DNA from: Sipunculus nudus
Taxonomy: Eukaryota; Annelida; Sipuncula; Golfingiida; Sipunculidae
NCBI GenBank assembly: GCA_026874595.1
Contig: CM049309.1
Location: 5,228,576 to 5,292,575, forward strand
Direction of reading: 5' to 3'
Length of the DNA stretch: 64,000 nucleotides
Each line of letters begins with the position of its first letter. The stretch's first letter is position 1. The position numbers were made by a program, and so were the translations under genes. A model generated the notes under the pieces. The model did not search any database, was not told where the DNA came from, and was given only the letters and a program-made list of their open reading frames with translations. Below, piece after piece: positions 24,693 through 36,633 of the stretch.

Positions 24693-25696
24693 ACTGGTCA
24701 GTTCGTGCACGCAAACAGTTCTCTTACGCCTGGGCCAAATCAACCTTGTGCCAGTATGATCGGATGATCGGGAAGCTTCAGGATTTCTGTCGAATAAATG
24801 GTGCTACATTCCCACCGACTGACACTGCAGTACTGGCAGACTTTCTGTGTTATCTGTCCGATACTTCGCAGAGACCAAAATCGATTTTGGATTCGGCATT
24901 AGCCAGTATGTCGAGCATGTATCAAGCAATCGGCACCATGAACCTGGCAGTGCATCCCGACATCACAAGACTGTGTCAGGCCTTAATAAAGAGTGGGACT
25001 ACGGCTCCTCACACCAGAACTCCTATTTTACCCATCGCACCTTTTCATGATATGTTCGTGCGGTGGCCCACTAATGAACACTTGGATGTGCCCCGCCTGA
25101 GGCTGAAGGCCGTGACACTGCTGGCGCTGGTCGTCATGCTTCGTCCGTCAGATATAGCACCGCTGGGAACGGTGTTCGACCCCCTTGCCTTAACTGAACA
25201 GAAACTCCTCTTCTCTACGGAGAATGTGATATTCCATGACGATGGTTCCATGTCCATAACACTTCATGGTATCAAAAACGACTCAAAACGATCAGGGTTT
25301 ACAGTCAGAATTCCTCCGGCGTCGCATGATAAGCTCGATCCAGTACTGGCTCTCAGGTGGTACATAAAGAAAACGTTGAGTCTCCGATCCAGGCCACATG
25401 GTCCTGTGTTTCTCCGGCTTAACCGACCCCACACCGCACTTCAGTCATCGGGGATCGCGGCCGTTCTGCGTGATGCGATTAAGGCGGCTGGGCTTGCTGA
25501 TCGAGGATTCACGGCCCGTTCCTTTAGACCTACCGGGGCAACGGTTGGTGTTATGTGCGGACAGGACCCCAATATCGTCAGGGCCATGGGTCGTTGAAAA
25601 TCTCAGTCGGTATTCGAACATCACTATGTGCATACGATTCCGCCGCCGAACTATACCGACAGCGTCCTTCAGCTATCTGGCTGTACAGACGATTAA
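24640..25696 (+). pseudogene. PAT-like element tyrosine recombinase, premature stop before the catalytic Tyr
   Basis: A phage-integrase-fold recombinase overlapping the end of the RT/RNase H frame. The N-terminal core-binding domain (KSTLCQYDRMIGKLQDFC) is followed by the catalytic part: Arg in VVMLRPSDI, Lys in GIKNDSKR, and the second Arg region in ARSFRPTGATV. A TGA at 25595-25597 replaces the expected Trp in 'GRW'. Beyond it the same frame continues for 32 codons with EHHYVH, where the Tyr is the likely nucleophile, up to TAA at 25694-25696. The true start is not clear because the frame is open far back through the RT region; the part before about 24640 is shadow. Confidence 0.85.
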
Positions 25697-25764
25697 CCGT
25701 TCGGCATTTCCGCATGCACTTATAGGGCTATTTCTGATTTAAGTCGTTATCTTTTCTCTGCAGT

Positions 25765-25849
25765 TGGCATTTTATGTAACTAAGCTTTTTATTACATAGT
25801 AAAGCTGTTCGGTTTGCTCATTATGACGGAGTTTTGAATTTATGAAAAA
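25765..25849 (+). repeat. Split direct repeat B1
   Basis: 85 bases from TGGCATTTTATGTAAC to GAATTTATGAAAAA. The copy B2 lies at 26010-26094 with one mismatch. Its last two bases overlap the start of A2. Confidence 0.9.
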
Positions 25850-25928
25850 GTGTAGTCATATGACCAATCCTCCCGTTCGTGTACGACACCTGGTGGTGTC
25901 GTACCTCACTAATTCTTTTCCGGTGACT
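25848..25928 (+). repeat. Split direct repeat A2
   Basis: Second copy of A, with the same 24-base hairpin at 25881-25904. An 81-base spacer separates it from B2. Confidence 0.9.
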
Positions 25929-26009
25929 GTCATATTTTGGTAATTGGTTTTTATTGACATGTTCTTGTAACTGACAATGATGATTGGTGGAAGTCATGTT
26001 GGACAAGTA

Positions 26010-26094
26010 TGGCATTTTATGTAACTAAGCTTTTTATTACATAATAAAGCTGTTCGGTTTGCTCATTATGACGGAGTTTTGAATTTATGAAAAA
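26010..26094 (+). repeat. Split direct repeat B2
   Basis: Second copy of B and the right end of the element; unrelated flanking DNA starts at TGGTGAGTAAAC. Confidence 0.9.
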
Positions 26095-27232
26095 TGGTGA
26101 GTAAACGAGTCGGCAGGTGGCGCAGCTGTGGAGCACTATAGAACCTGGAATGTCCGGAAAATGAGATACAGAACTCCCTGTATTTCTTGGATAAAATAAA
26201 ATTTCAGGTGTAGAGCTCGAATTTGATGTTTATGCATAATACCAAACACTAGATGGAATTATTTTTCCTGGAGCTGTCAATCCTAGAATCTTACATTATC
26301 ATATATAGAGCCTTGAAATGCGTCTCTCGAACCTCAAAGTGTTTTTGATGTACTGCGAGGAAATAAACGTATACTCTGCTCTTATGGTTACTATTATAAA
26401 ATGAAATATAAATAGTGCCTGTAATGTAACATAACAGTAATTATTTTGTGTCCATGTCATTTTATATTTTAACTTGATCAATCAGCATCTTATATATAGG
26501 TCTAACGCAGTGATAATGCAGGCGACTTCCAGTCAGGTTCAATCAAATAACTGACTGCTCGCAAAGGCAACCTTCGCTGAATACAGGCGCCGGGGCGCTG
26601 GCGCATAGTCAAGAATGTTATTAATAATTAGAGGGGGGTAACGCTTGTTTTCATTCCTCCTTGCAATTTTCGCAATAACCACCTCTTATCTAGCGGAAAC
26701 TCCTTCCTCTGTCCAAGCGCAAAGGCTGTCCGTTCAAGCACACCCAAACCTCTTGCCATTAATTATTGTGGTCCTGATGGCATATGAGCGAGGGTATACG
26801 GTATTTTATACTGCACCATCGTATGAATCATATTTTCATAAAGGCAGTTACGGTGAATTTGCGAATGGCCACATTAGAGATCCATGTTTCATTATACTTC
26901 TGAATCTGGATCTGGGGTAGGCGGTGGGGGTACACATACGATCTCGGAAATGAGGTTTGGGTAAAAAAATAACACTGATGCCAATCTGTCACCTATAACT
27001 AAAATGTTGCTCAAAGGTCAGGTATAGAGAATCCGCAATATTGGAGATCGAGCCCAAACAGGGACAGAAGTGGGCGATAATGGAGAATCCTTACGGAAAC
27101 CAGACCCGGGTAAAAATAAATATAAGGCGCAGACCTGAGACTTAGAACTAATATTGTGGTCAAATCTCAAACAGGACAAGGGTTGAAATTTGTTAAACTG
27201 AAGTCCAGAATCTCTAGTCAGATTCAGTTTAC

Positions 27233-27344
27233 ATTGTACCGAGTATCTCTTCTTTCTTGCATTATCGTCCCCCGTGTTTAATTCGATAAGGGTTACCACA
27301 TCGCGGGGGCATCATCGCTTCCGAGGTTTTCCTGTCTTGTTCAC
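27233..27344 (-). pseudogene. MMP copy B exon 3 (cysteine switch) with frameshift
   Basis: 112 bases against 111 in gene A. PRCGNP is readable, but Tyr replaces the usual Asp, and one extra base before the ACGGGGGAC segment shifts the frame to a TAA within a few codons. The furin-like basic run continues in another frame. Confidence 0.87.
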
Positions 27345-27964
27345 CTAAAGGAAAAAATATTGAGATATCTTAATTTTCATGAAAATTCATATAAAAATCT
27401 ATATATTATCTAAACAACCAGTACAAATGATATTTATCACAAAATTTTTTTTCTGTCCATGTACTTCTCGCTTTTTCTTTCACAAATATATTTTACCTGA
27501 AAAAAAATGCCCCGTCCTAACCTACAATTATTCTTTTTTTATTTCTTCTAAACAGAAAACGAGAGATTTATATTATTGTTATCGTCATCGAGTTAAAAAA
27601 TGTTAAACGTAAGACAAAAGGTAACATAATAAAAAAAAGAGTACTAGTATACAGGGATAAGTTGCTGGCTTACCTGTAGCTGGAACACCGGCCATGTCTT
27701 GGACTTCCAGAACTGCCTCCCTCAGTTTGTCCTGATCTGTATACGCTCGAGGGCTCTGGTCAATATAGCCTCTCTTGAACAGGTACTGCTGTGAGCACAA
27801 CACAAAATTACTATTGTACATTCATGGTTTGGGCATACGACATGAGTTTCCTTTCCATTACCGGGCATGTGATGAGTGATGATGTGTACATATACTCTGT
27901 TTCCTAGATCAGACGCCCCGGTGTTTATTATTTTTCAAACTCTGCTTTCACCCGGCGCCAAAAA

Positions 27965-29828
27965 ATAGAAGAATACATTCATTTATTTTAAAATAAAAAG
28001 TGTGTAGAAACGTCAGAAAGAGAAGTATACATTCATTTATATTTTAAAAAAAGTGTGTAGAAACGCCAAAAGAGAAGTATACATTCATTTATTTTAAATA
28101 AAAAGTGTGTAGAAACGTCAGAAAGAGAAGTATACATTCATTTATTTAAAAAATAAAAAGTGTGTAGAAACATCAGAAAGAGAAGTATACATTCATTTAT
28201 TTAAAAAAAGTGTGTAGAAACGCCAAAAAGAGAAGTATACATTCATTTATTTTAAAATAAAAAGTGTGTAGAAACGTCAGAAAGAGAAGTATACATTCAT
28301 TTATTTTAAAATAAAAAGTGTGTAGAAACGTCAAAAAGAGAAGTATACATTCATTTATTTTAAAATAAAAAGTGTGTAGAAATGTCAGAAAGAGAAGTAT
28401 ACATTCATTTATTTTAAAATAAAAAGTGTGTAGAAACGTCAGAAAGAGAAGTATAAATTCATTTATTTAAAAAATAAAAAGTGTGTAGAAACGTCAGAAA
28501 GAGAAGTATACATTCATTTATTTTAATATAAAAAGTGTGTAGAAACGTCAGAAAGAGAAGTATACATTCATTTATTTTAAAATAAAAAGTGTGTAGAAAC
28601 GTCAAAAAGAGAAGTATACATTCATTTATTTAAAAAATAAAAAGTGTGTAGAAACGTCAGAAAGAGAAGTATACATTCATTTATTTTAAAATAAAAAGTG
28701 TGTAGAAATGTCAGAAAGAGAAGTATACATTCATTTATTTTAAAATAAAAAGTGTGTAGAAACGTCAGAAAGAGAAGTATACATTCATTTATTTTAAAAT
28801 AAAAAGTGTGTAGAAACGTCAAAAAGAGAAGTATACATTCATTTATTTAAAAAATAAAAAGTGTGTAGAAACGTCAGAAAGAGAAGTATACATTCATTTA
28901 TTTTAAAATAAAAAGTGTGTAGAAACGTCAGAAAGAGAAGTATACATTCATTTATATTTTAAAAAAAGTGTGTAGAAACGCCAAAAGAGAAGTATACATT
29001 CATTTATTTTAAATAAAAAGTGTGTAGAAACGTCAGAAAGAGAAGTATACATTCATTTATTTAAAAAATAAAAAGTGTGTAGAAACATCAGAAAGAGAAG
29101 TATACATTCATTTATTTAAAAAAAGTGTGTAGAAACGCCAAAAAGAGAAGTATACATTCATTTATTTTAAAATAAAAAGTGTGTAGAAACGTCAGAAAGA
29201 GAAGTATACATTCATTTATTTTAAAATAAAAAGTGTGTAGAAACGTCAAAAAGAGAAGTATACATTCATTTATTTTAAAATAAAAAGTGTGTAGAAATGT
29301 CAGAAAGAGAAGTATACATTCATTTATTTTAAAATAAAAAGTGTGTAGAAACGTCAGAAAGAGAAGTATAAATTCATTTATTTAAAAAATAAAAAGTGTG
29401 TAGAAACGTCAGAAAGAGAAGTATACATTCATTTATTTTAATATAAAAAGTGTGTAGAAACGTCAGAAAGAGAAGTATACATTCATTTATTTTAAAATAA
29501 AAAGTGTGTAGAAACGTCAAAAAGAGAAGTATACATTCATTTATTTAAAAAATAAAAAGTGTGTAGAAACGTCAGAAAGAGAAGTATACATTCATTTATT
29601 TTAAAATAAAAAGTGTGTAGAAATGTCAGAAAGAGAAGTATACATTCATTTATTTTAAAATAAAAAGTGTGTAGAAACGTCAGAAAGAGAAGTATACATT
29701 CATTTATTTAAAAAAAAAGTGTGTAGAAACGCCAAAAAGAGAAGTATACATTCATTTATTTTAAAATAAAAAGTGTGTAGAAACGTCAGAAAGAGAAGTA
29801 TACATTCATTTATTTTTTTAAAAAAAAG
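27965..29828. repeat. 54-bp minisatellite array with a 915-bp higher-order repeat
   Basis: About 34 head-to-tail units of roughly 54 bases (core GTGTGTAGAAACGTCAGAAA, then GAGAAGTATACATTCATTTA and an A/T-rich spacer). Marker variants recur at a constant 915-base offset: TATATTTTAAA at 28038/28953, AAACATCAG at 28168/29083, GTATAAATTC at 28451/29366 and TTTTAATATA at 28521/29436. A block of about 17 units has thus been duplicated as a whole. It lies in intron 1 of MMP copy B; the matching place in gene A has one unit-like segment. Confidence 0.95.
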
Positions 29829-29829
29829 A

Positions 29830-30357
29830 GTGCATGTGTAGAAACTTATGGAAACTCCCATGCCTGGCCGATGTCAGCGAAAGTCCTCTGTTTCCATATA
29901 CTAGCGTTTATTCGACATGTGCGCGAGTCGAACGTAATGGGACCAATGTTTTAATAAAACGAAAATAAAAAAAAAAACTCATCAACCAATCAACAAATAT
30001 ACTCATTGTACCCACGGGCTGCATGCCTACAATGAGTGCGATTTTTCTGTCGTGCAATGGTGTTGCATTGGCATTGCCTGATGAGGACCCATCAAGCGGA
30101 ACGTTGAACGCCTGCAGCAGATACCGCTACTTAACGATTTTCGCAGTTTACACGTGAGAACCCGCATGCATGGAAAAACTGCATCGTCCCGTAGAAAAAA
30201 CGCGTTCATGCAGGGGCGTCAATATATGGGGTCGGGGGTTGGGGGGGGGGGTAATGTAATCAACCCCCCCCCCCAACTATTCAAAGAACAATAGTTATAT
30301 ATTGCAAATAGAATACAGCAATGAATAAAAAAAATGACTTTTTTTCTTTAATGGGCT

Positions 30358-30407
<50 letters not shown>

Positions 30408-30514
30408 CATGTATTATATCTTAACCTGGTTTACAATTAACATATACTGGAAACATAATACCTTATTTTCTTAAAACATCTACTTAATTGTAATATATTT
30501 GAAATGTGATCAAG

Positions 30515-30594
<80 letters not shown>

Positions 30595-31390
30595 AAATGG
30601 AACCTCGAATTTTCGTATCTCATTTTTAAAGAAAATTCTTTAATTTCCAAAATAAACCTTAAAATTGAAAATTTCTCGTATTACTGAAAAGTAAAAATAA
30701 GAAAATATGTTACATGTGTAAACTATATGTATACAGGTGTTTGCCAGTTTATTTTGAAGTATAATACTAGTATACAGGACTGTAAATGAATCTCCGCAAA
30801 ATTTTAAAATAACTACTGAAGAAAATATACAATACTGAAGGGACTGCGAAACTGGCAGTACATTAGCATAATGGACCGTTGACATGCTTCGATGTACCAG
30901 GGAATAACAACTGTAGCAGATAACGATAAACATAAAATTTCATTTTTTATAAACTTTATATGATATACATATATTAATGTTGCATGTAGTGGAAAGCGTC
31001 CATTTGGCGTTATAATAGTGCTTTCAAAGATTAATGTATAATCAGTTGCCTTTTAAAATTGTGGAGGTTGGAGGGACATTTTTTCGAAATAAAAATAAAA
31101 ACCGAACGAGGAAAGGGGCAAGTATTTTGATGGAAGCGCGACTGTCCACGGCAAATATCGGCCGAGTTGGTAGGCGTGGGGTGTTTCCATGTCAGTAGTT
31201 TTGGAATAAAATAATAGAGAATATTCTTGCTCTGCTCAAAGAATGTATATGGCATACTCATTAAAGGTAAAACACCTTTGTGAATAAACTATTCCTCTCT
31301 TAATGTATGAGACTTAGCCACTTTTAGCACACAAATAACCGCATACATGTACTTCTATTGTTAAGAAGGTTTTGAGACGGAATATGTTGT
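29830..31390. other. No gene recognised; TA runs and poly-G/C
   Basis: TA runs at about 30361-30402 and 30519-30591, and a G run followed by a C run at about 30240-30276. This is intron 1 sequence of MMP copy B. No coding motif seen. Confidence 0.5.
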
Positions 31391-31393
31391 CTA

Positions 31394-31640
31394 TAAATGA
31401 AATATGGTTTTTGACCGAGCAGCGTTCAGGCGCCCTCAATGGTCTTAATGTTGAGCAAAGCACTCAAAGCCGGGGAGATCGTCACTCATATGAGTTCGAG
31501 TCTTAGCCGAAGAGCGATGATATTTTTAAACGGTGCGTCCTACACAGGGTCTTCAGCCAGTTAAATGGGAAGGCCTTGGCAAATGACGGGGTTTCACTTA
31601 AAAGCGAATGCGCCATTCGAAATAGAATTCTGCCGAATTA
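31394..31640 (+). repeat. tRNA-derived SINE-like unit
   Basis: The head 'ACCGAGCAGCGTTCAGGCGC' resembles a Ser/Leu-type tRNA A-box region and 'GAGTTCGAGTC' fits a B box. The body ends with 'AAAGCGAATGCGCC', shared with the repeat at 14460-14475. Not a functional tRNA, as the acceptor stem is not formed. Confidence 0.45.
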
Positions 31641-32111
31641 GTAGAGGCGGCTAACAACACAAAATATTTAGAACAGCTTTTGTTCACAACGAACACAATG
31701 TCCCGTCAAAACGCACCCCAGGTTCAAAATGTAGCAGCACCATTCCCTTCTACGCAGACTGTCAGGGGCACCGCTGCTACTGGTTCATGTTAATGAACGT
31801 ATAATTGTAAAATAACTCCATTGAGAATCGCGTAAATCAATATAAAAAAAAAATGAAATCGATACAAATTTTATGTATGTTAAACGACTGACCACCTGTG
31901 ACAGGATCATATAATATTAATATTTAATTGAATATTAATACATGAAGTAATTATAACGTGCTGCTTCTTGATGTTGCATATGGGAGGGATCACCAGGTGG
32001 AACGGCGTACCAGGTCTTTTACAGAGTCATCTGACTGTGACGGTTAATCACTGGTTATATCATAAACGACACGCATCTGCACGAAATGAACACGAGTGGA
32101 GTATGGGATAA

Positions 32112-32212
32112 ATATAATATAATATAATATAATATAATATAATATAATATAATATAATATAATATAATATAATATAATATAATATAATATAATATAATAT
32201 AATATAATATAA
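32112..32212. repeat. (AATAT)n pentanucleotide microsatellite
   Basis: About 20 perfect pentamers. It occupies the same place relative to MMP exon 1 as the TA run at 47066-47121 in the other segment copy. Confidence 0.95.
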
Positions 32213-32507
32213 TTGTGATGGCATATGAGCCAAACACCAATTGGTTGGTTAAGGTACTTTAAAAAAGTGAAAACCTATATAAAAAAATCACGAATTGCCG
32301 ATAATTCACAAAAAAATAATGTCATGCTTTACAACAGAATAATAAGTAAAACAGTTTTAAAGTTACATGCAATGCAATTCCATGTAACATTGACAGTAAT
32401 CTCAATGAAGTAATGATGTAAAAAAATTATACGAAAAATAATAAATTCAGTAATTATTACATATGTGTATGTCTATTTTATTTTTTATACTCAGTAAAAT
32501 AGCTCAC

Positions 32508-32588
32508 CATGCCATATTCCTTGGTCAAAGAAAGCGACGTCACAAATCCAAGGCACAGAATGAGACCCGTACAAAGTTGAGCTGCCAT
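32508..32588 (-). pseudogene. MMP copy B exon 1 (signal peptide)
   Basis: ATG at 32588, 27 codons, donor GTGAGC directly after. It has the hydrophobic core [12 protein letters not shown] and differs from gene A exon 1 at only a few residues. It is intact by itself but belongs to a broken gene. Confidence 0.8.
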
Positions 32589-32724
32589 GACTACCCCTTC
32601 GTTTACACCGACCGATTGTGTAATGTAAGGCACATGCATATAGTTATACAAATAACACAGAGTCGCTGTATGCTTCAGAGACTATCACGTCTCTTCATTG
32701 CAGGGAGGAGAGACACCTAGTACT

Positions 32725-34240
32725 TAACAAGGGCGGATCCAGTATTAGGGAAAAGGAGGGGCCGATTTTTTTTACCAGTTTCACTCAATTGTTTCATTGT
32801 TGCCAATTATTGCCTCGGCCAGGAGGGTATGTATTCATTCCCGTTTGTGTGTGTGTTTGATCACAACATAATTCACGCAATCATGAAAGGATTTCGTGAA
32901 TAGGGAAATGAAGAATCGGTAAGTTTTTGGTGTGGATCCGGAAAAAGATCCGTATTCAGGAACGTCATAAAGAAATATTCACAATGTACAGTCAATTAGA
33001 CACGAATTAACCTGGAAATATGGGCCGAATTAGTGAATTCAAACAAGGGTTTGGGAGCACATTACAATAGGGATCCCTCGCCAATAGGGCGGAGGCATTC
33101 ATTCCTTAAAATACAGATTTCTTATTATCCACACTTTTGTATAGAGTTAATGAAAGACCCCTACAACTATCAGTCTGATACTTAGCAGGGTACAAATGGT
33201 ATAATCATTTAGATTAGGATGTTAAAACTAATTAACATACAGACAGTTCTAGTAAACTCTTCTTGAAAATCCGAAATAAGATCTATTATGACCTACATTT
33301 ATATAATATGGCCCTAAGTACTATGTCCGATTCAGCTAAGCGTCATGGCCCATAGGCCACCTCTTTAAAAAATTACCGGTTGAGAAAAACATGTTGAAAT
33401 GTTGACTGCAGGATGAATACAAAAAATGTTTGAAAATGTATTAATAGTGCCTATTAACAACAAATATTTTATCCATCTTCAGTAAAACATGGACATTTTG
33501 CATCATTTATTTATATAAAGATTTTCTTGAGAGGTCCAGACAGGAGAAACAAATATCGGCATATAAAATATTGAAATTTGGTGCTAATTTGCTGGAAAAA
33601 AGTTGATTCACAACTTTGATTTGACGTTCATAAAAATGGTGGAATTCTGGTTCTCTAAATTGCCCGAGAGGCGAAAGGGGTCGAGCACCTTTTGTGATGT
33701 TAGACTTAATTATTCTTAATTTATACGTTTTAGGACCAACCCGACATTCTTTATCTTAATGTTAACCAGGCCCGGTAACTTCCGCTCAAGTGGGCACTTG
33801 TAATCGAAAATTTAGGTTCCATAGTCAAGGAAATGTTGCTTCAGCTGTTTAGTATTTCCCGTCGGTCAAACCTCGTACAAGAGTTGACAACGTAATGGCA
33901 ACGAAATATACTTTCAAAATTACTTTCGGAGGCCAATATTTATTCGATTCCATATATATTTAGAAAATAGGAACAGGTTATCCAATCCATGAAAAGTTGC
34001 AGATCTTGTCTCCTACAATATAACAGTTGTGGTTTTTTAAAACCATTTTCTTTGTTAGAGGTAACCGTCTCCTTTTTAAATTGCTAGCTTAAATAAGTGT
34101 ATGTATATCTGCAGAATTCCATTGTTTTAGACGTGACAAGGCAGTATCACACGCTTCCTTTTATTTTAACGTTCGCTCATGTGGGTGTGCAGTTCATTAT
34201 TCTCCCCATTGCTCAGTCATAGCATCAACGCTCCTCACAA
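32725..34240. other. Intergenic sequence between MMP copies
   Basis: Includes a 'GGGCGGATCCAG' transposon-end-like motif near 32731. From about 33100 to 33600 the sequence aligns with 48740-49100, the upstream flank of gene A. No gene or clear promoter element recognised. Confidence 0.45.
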
Positions 34241-34648
34241 AGGAGCCTCTGTTTTGCGAGTGACTGATACACGGCCGTTTGGCACGAACTTCCTTTAAAG
34301 CCCACAGGCACATTACACGCGTATCTAACAATACAGAACTGAGGTAACAATGAAACAAAAAACTTGCTTTAATTAAACCGACAAATAGAGGGCGATTTAG
34401 GAAATGTTAGCTCCATTATAGGTACATCCGATAATTTAAATGAAGCCCATGAAGAACCAGTTATCACGCATGCATCGGTTTTACACTTAAAAACGAATGC
34501 TTGAGACAATTCATATAATATACTTTTATTAATATTACTGTTGACCAAAGATTTAAGAAGATTAAATATCTCGCCTTTTACCAGGAGGTTGGCTGATAAC
34601 TGTATTTCACAATAACAGTGGAGGAGTGTTGAGCTAATTCATCCAACA

Positions 34649-36592
34649 TTAACAACCGAACCACCGGTTCTTAGTAACCAGTGGGGAGTCATCATCCACC
34701 TGAAATAAACCAATATCTCTTTAAATGAAATTAATTCATTACCACAATTCACAAACAACTACCGTTAATGTTATAAAGGTATCATAACCTAAATCTCATC
34801 TATATATCTACACATAATCATTTTGGTTTTTATGCCCCCGCCACAAAGTGGCCGGGGCATATAGTTTTACCCATGTCCGTCATTCCGTCATTCCGTCATT
34901 CCGTCCTTCCGTCATTCCGAAATGAAACAGTTGTACGGACTTTTTTTCGCAATGCCTGCAGATATTAGCCTGATTTTTGGTGTGTTGGCAGATATAGACC
35001 AGTTACAGATCGAGTTCGCGTTTCGTCCCGGTTGACCTACTTTTGACCGTTTTACGGCTCCTAAACTTAGAAAATTTCATGAAAAATAGAAATATTCATG
35101 ACAGATACACATGTACGGACTTTTTTTTCGCAATGCCTGCAGATATTGGCCTGATTTTTGGTGTGTGAGCAGATATAGACCAGTTACAGATCGAGTTCGC
35201 GTTTCGTCCCGGTTGACCTACTTTTGACCTTTTTACGGCTCTTAAACTTAGAAAATTTCATGAAAAATAGAAATATTCATGACAGATACACCTGTACGGA
35301 TTTTTTTTCGCAATGCCTGCAGATATTGGCCTGATTTTTGGTGTGTGGGCAGATATAGACCAGTTACAGATCGAGTTCGCATTTCGTCCTGGTTGACCTA
35401 CTTTTGACCGTTTTACGGCTCCTGAACATAGAAAATTTCATGAAAAATATGAAATTTCATGACAAATACACATGTACGTTTTTTTTTCTCAGTGCCTGCA
35501 GATATTGGCCTGATTTTTGGTGTGTGGGCAGATATAGACCAGTTACAGATCGAGTTCGCGTTTCGTCCTGGTTGACCTACTTTTGACCGTTTTACGGCTC
35601 CTGAACATAGAAAATTTCATGAAAAAAAGAAATATTCATGACAGATACACATGTACGGATTTTTTTTCGCAATGCCTGCAGATATTGGCCTAATTTTTGG
35701 TGTGTGGGCAGATATTGACCAGTTACAGATGGAGTTCACGTTTTGTCTCAGTTGACCTATTTTTGACCGTTTGACGGTGCTCTAACATAGAAAATTTCAT
35801 AAAAAGGTGCACATGTATGGACTTTTTTTTCGCAGTGCCTGCAGATATGGGCCTGATTTTTGGTGTGTAGGCAGATAATGACCAGTTACAGATCGAGTTC
35901 TTGTTTTGTCTCAGTTGACCTACTTTTGACCATTTGACTGCTCCTGAACATAGAAAGTTTCATGAAAAATATAAATTTTCATAACAAATGCATATGTACT
36001 GACTTTTTTTCCTCAATGCCTGCAGATACCACCCTGATTTTTTTTGTGTGGGCAGATAATGACAGTTACAGATCGAGTTTGCGTTTCATCCTGGTTGACC
36101 TACTTTTGATTGTTTTACGGATCCTAAACATAGAAAATTTTCATGAAAGACAGAAATTTTTATGGAAAATGCACATGTATGGACTTTTTTTCACAATGCC
36201 TGCATATACTGGCATGATTTTTGGTTTGTTGCTTGATAATGACCCGTTACAAATCGAGTTTGCATTTTGCTCTTGTTGACCTACTTTTGACCATACGACA
36301 CCTCCTGAACTTAAAAAATTTTCCAAATTTTACAAATGTTTCTAATTTGCCCAAGGCGGGGGCATTCGTGTCGTTCCGACACATCTAGTTTAAATATACC
36401 ACTAGTCCACTATGTCTTCTTTTGGCATACCTCACCACTTCTATAGAATATGCCCTTTAAGAAGAGAATGTATAACACAAGTAAGATTTAATTACCTCCT
36501 TTTCGGCGTAGTACGCTTATCAGGAGGTAATTTGGATAAGGTGCGTTAAAAGCCACATAAGATTTAAAATAAGCCGCACCAGGAGTTAAATG

Positions 36593-36633
<41 letters not shown>

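Larger units (their letters stand above)
21579..26094 (+). mobile_element. PAT-like tyrosine-recombinase retrotransposon (DIRS order) with split direct repeats
   Basis: A 4.5-kb element with the order A1 - gag - RT/RNase H - tyrosine recombinase - B1 - A2 - B2. A repeats are 21579-21659 and 25848-25928 (81 bases, one mismatch). B repeats are 25765-25849 and 26010-26094 (85 bases, one mismatch). Split direct repeats with a DIRS-type RT and a tyrosine recombinase, and no long terminal repeats or DDE integrase, define PAT/Ngaro-type elements. The near-identity of the repeats points to recent insertion, but the RT frame and the recombinase each carry a lesion. It lies between exons 9 and 3 of the pseudogene. 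Confidence 0.9.
19422..32588 (-). pseudogene. Matrix metalloproteinase copy B, decayed paralogue
   Basis: Minus-strand relic of a secreted MMP, paralogous to gene A. Exons still present: exon 1 (32508-32588, signal peptide, 27 intact codons), exon 2 (27674-27788, prodomain), exon 3 (27233-27344, cysteine switch), exon 9 (19928-20072, hemopexin) and exon 11 (19422-19472, ending WWFGC then stop). I find no counterpart of exons 4-8 (whole protease domain and first hemopexin part) or exon 10. Exon 3 is 1 base longer than in gene A, which shifts the frame to an early TAA, and the switch Asp is Tyr. Exon 9 has a TAA at 20064-20066 where gene A has Gln. A PAT-like element (21579-26094) and a minisatellite (27965-29828) sit in its introns. 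A working protease is not possible from these pieces. Confidence 0.88.
18950..33600. repeat. Segmental duplication, left copy
   Basis: Colinear with 34250-49100. Matching landmarks include 'TGATACACGGCC' (18967/34265), the last MMP exon (19422/34649), exon 9 (19928/37426), prodomain exons (27233 and 27674/42574 and 43611), 'GGGAGGGATCACCAGGTGGAA' (31982/46941), exon 1 (32508/47446) and 'CTATCAGTCTG' (33166/48829). Introns have diverged and both copies carry private insertions. Limits are approximate. Confidence 0.85.

Noticed and set aside
28622-28822. Repetitive 66-codon minus frame through the minisatellite
   Set aside because: It arises because several 54-base units lack stops in that frame; variant units close it.
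27965-29828. CRISPR-like regular repeats
   Set aside because: Units are contiguous and near-identical with no unique spacers; the genome is eukaryotic. It is a minisatellite.
31394-31500. Functional tRNA gene
   Set aside because: A- and B-box-like segments exist but no acceptor or anticodon stem folds properly; a SINE head is more likely.
34831-36388. Plain satellite DNA array
   Set aside because: The array is bounded by 11-bp inverted repeats, a hairpin and a CTAG end, and the paralogous segment has a clean empty site, so it moved as a unit.
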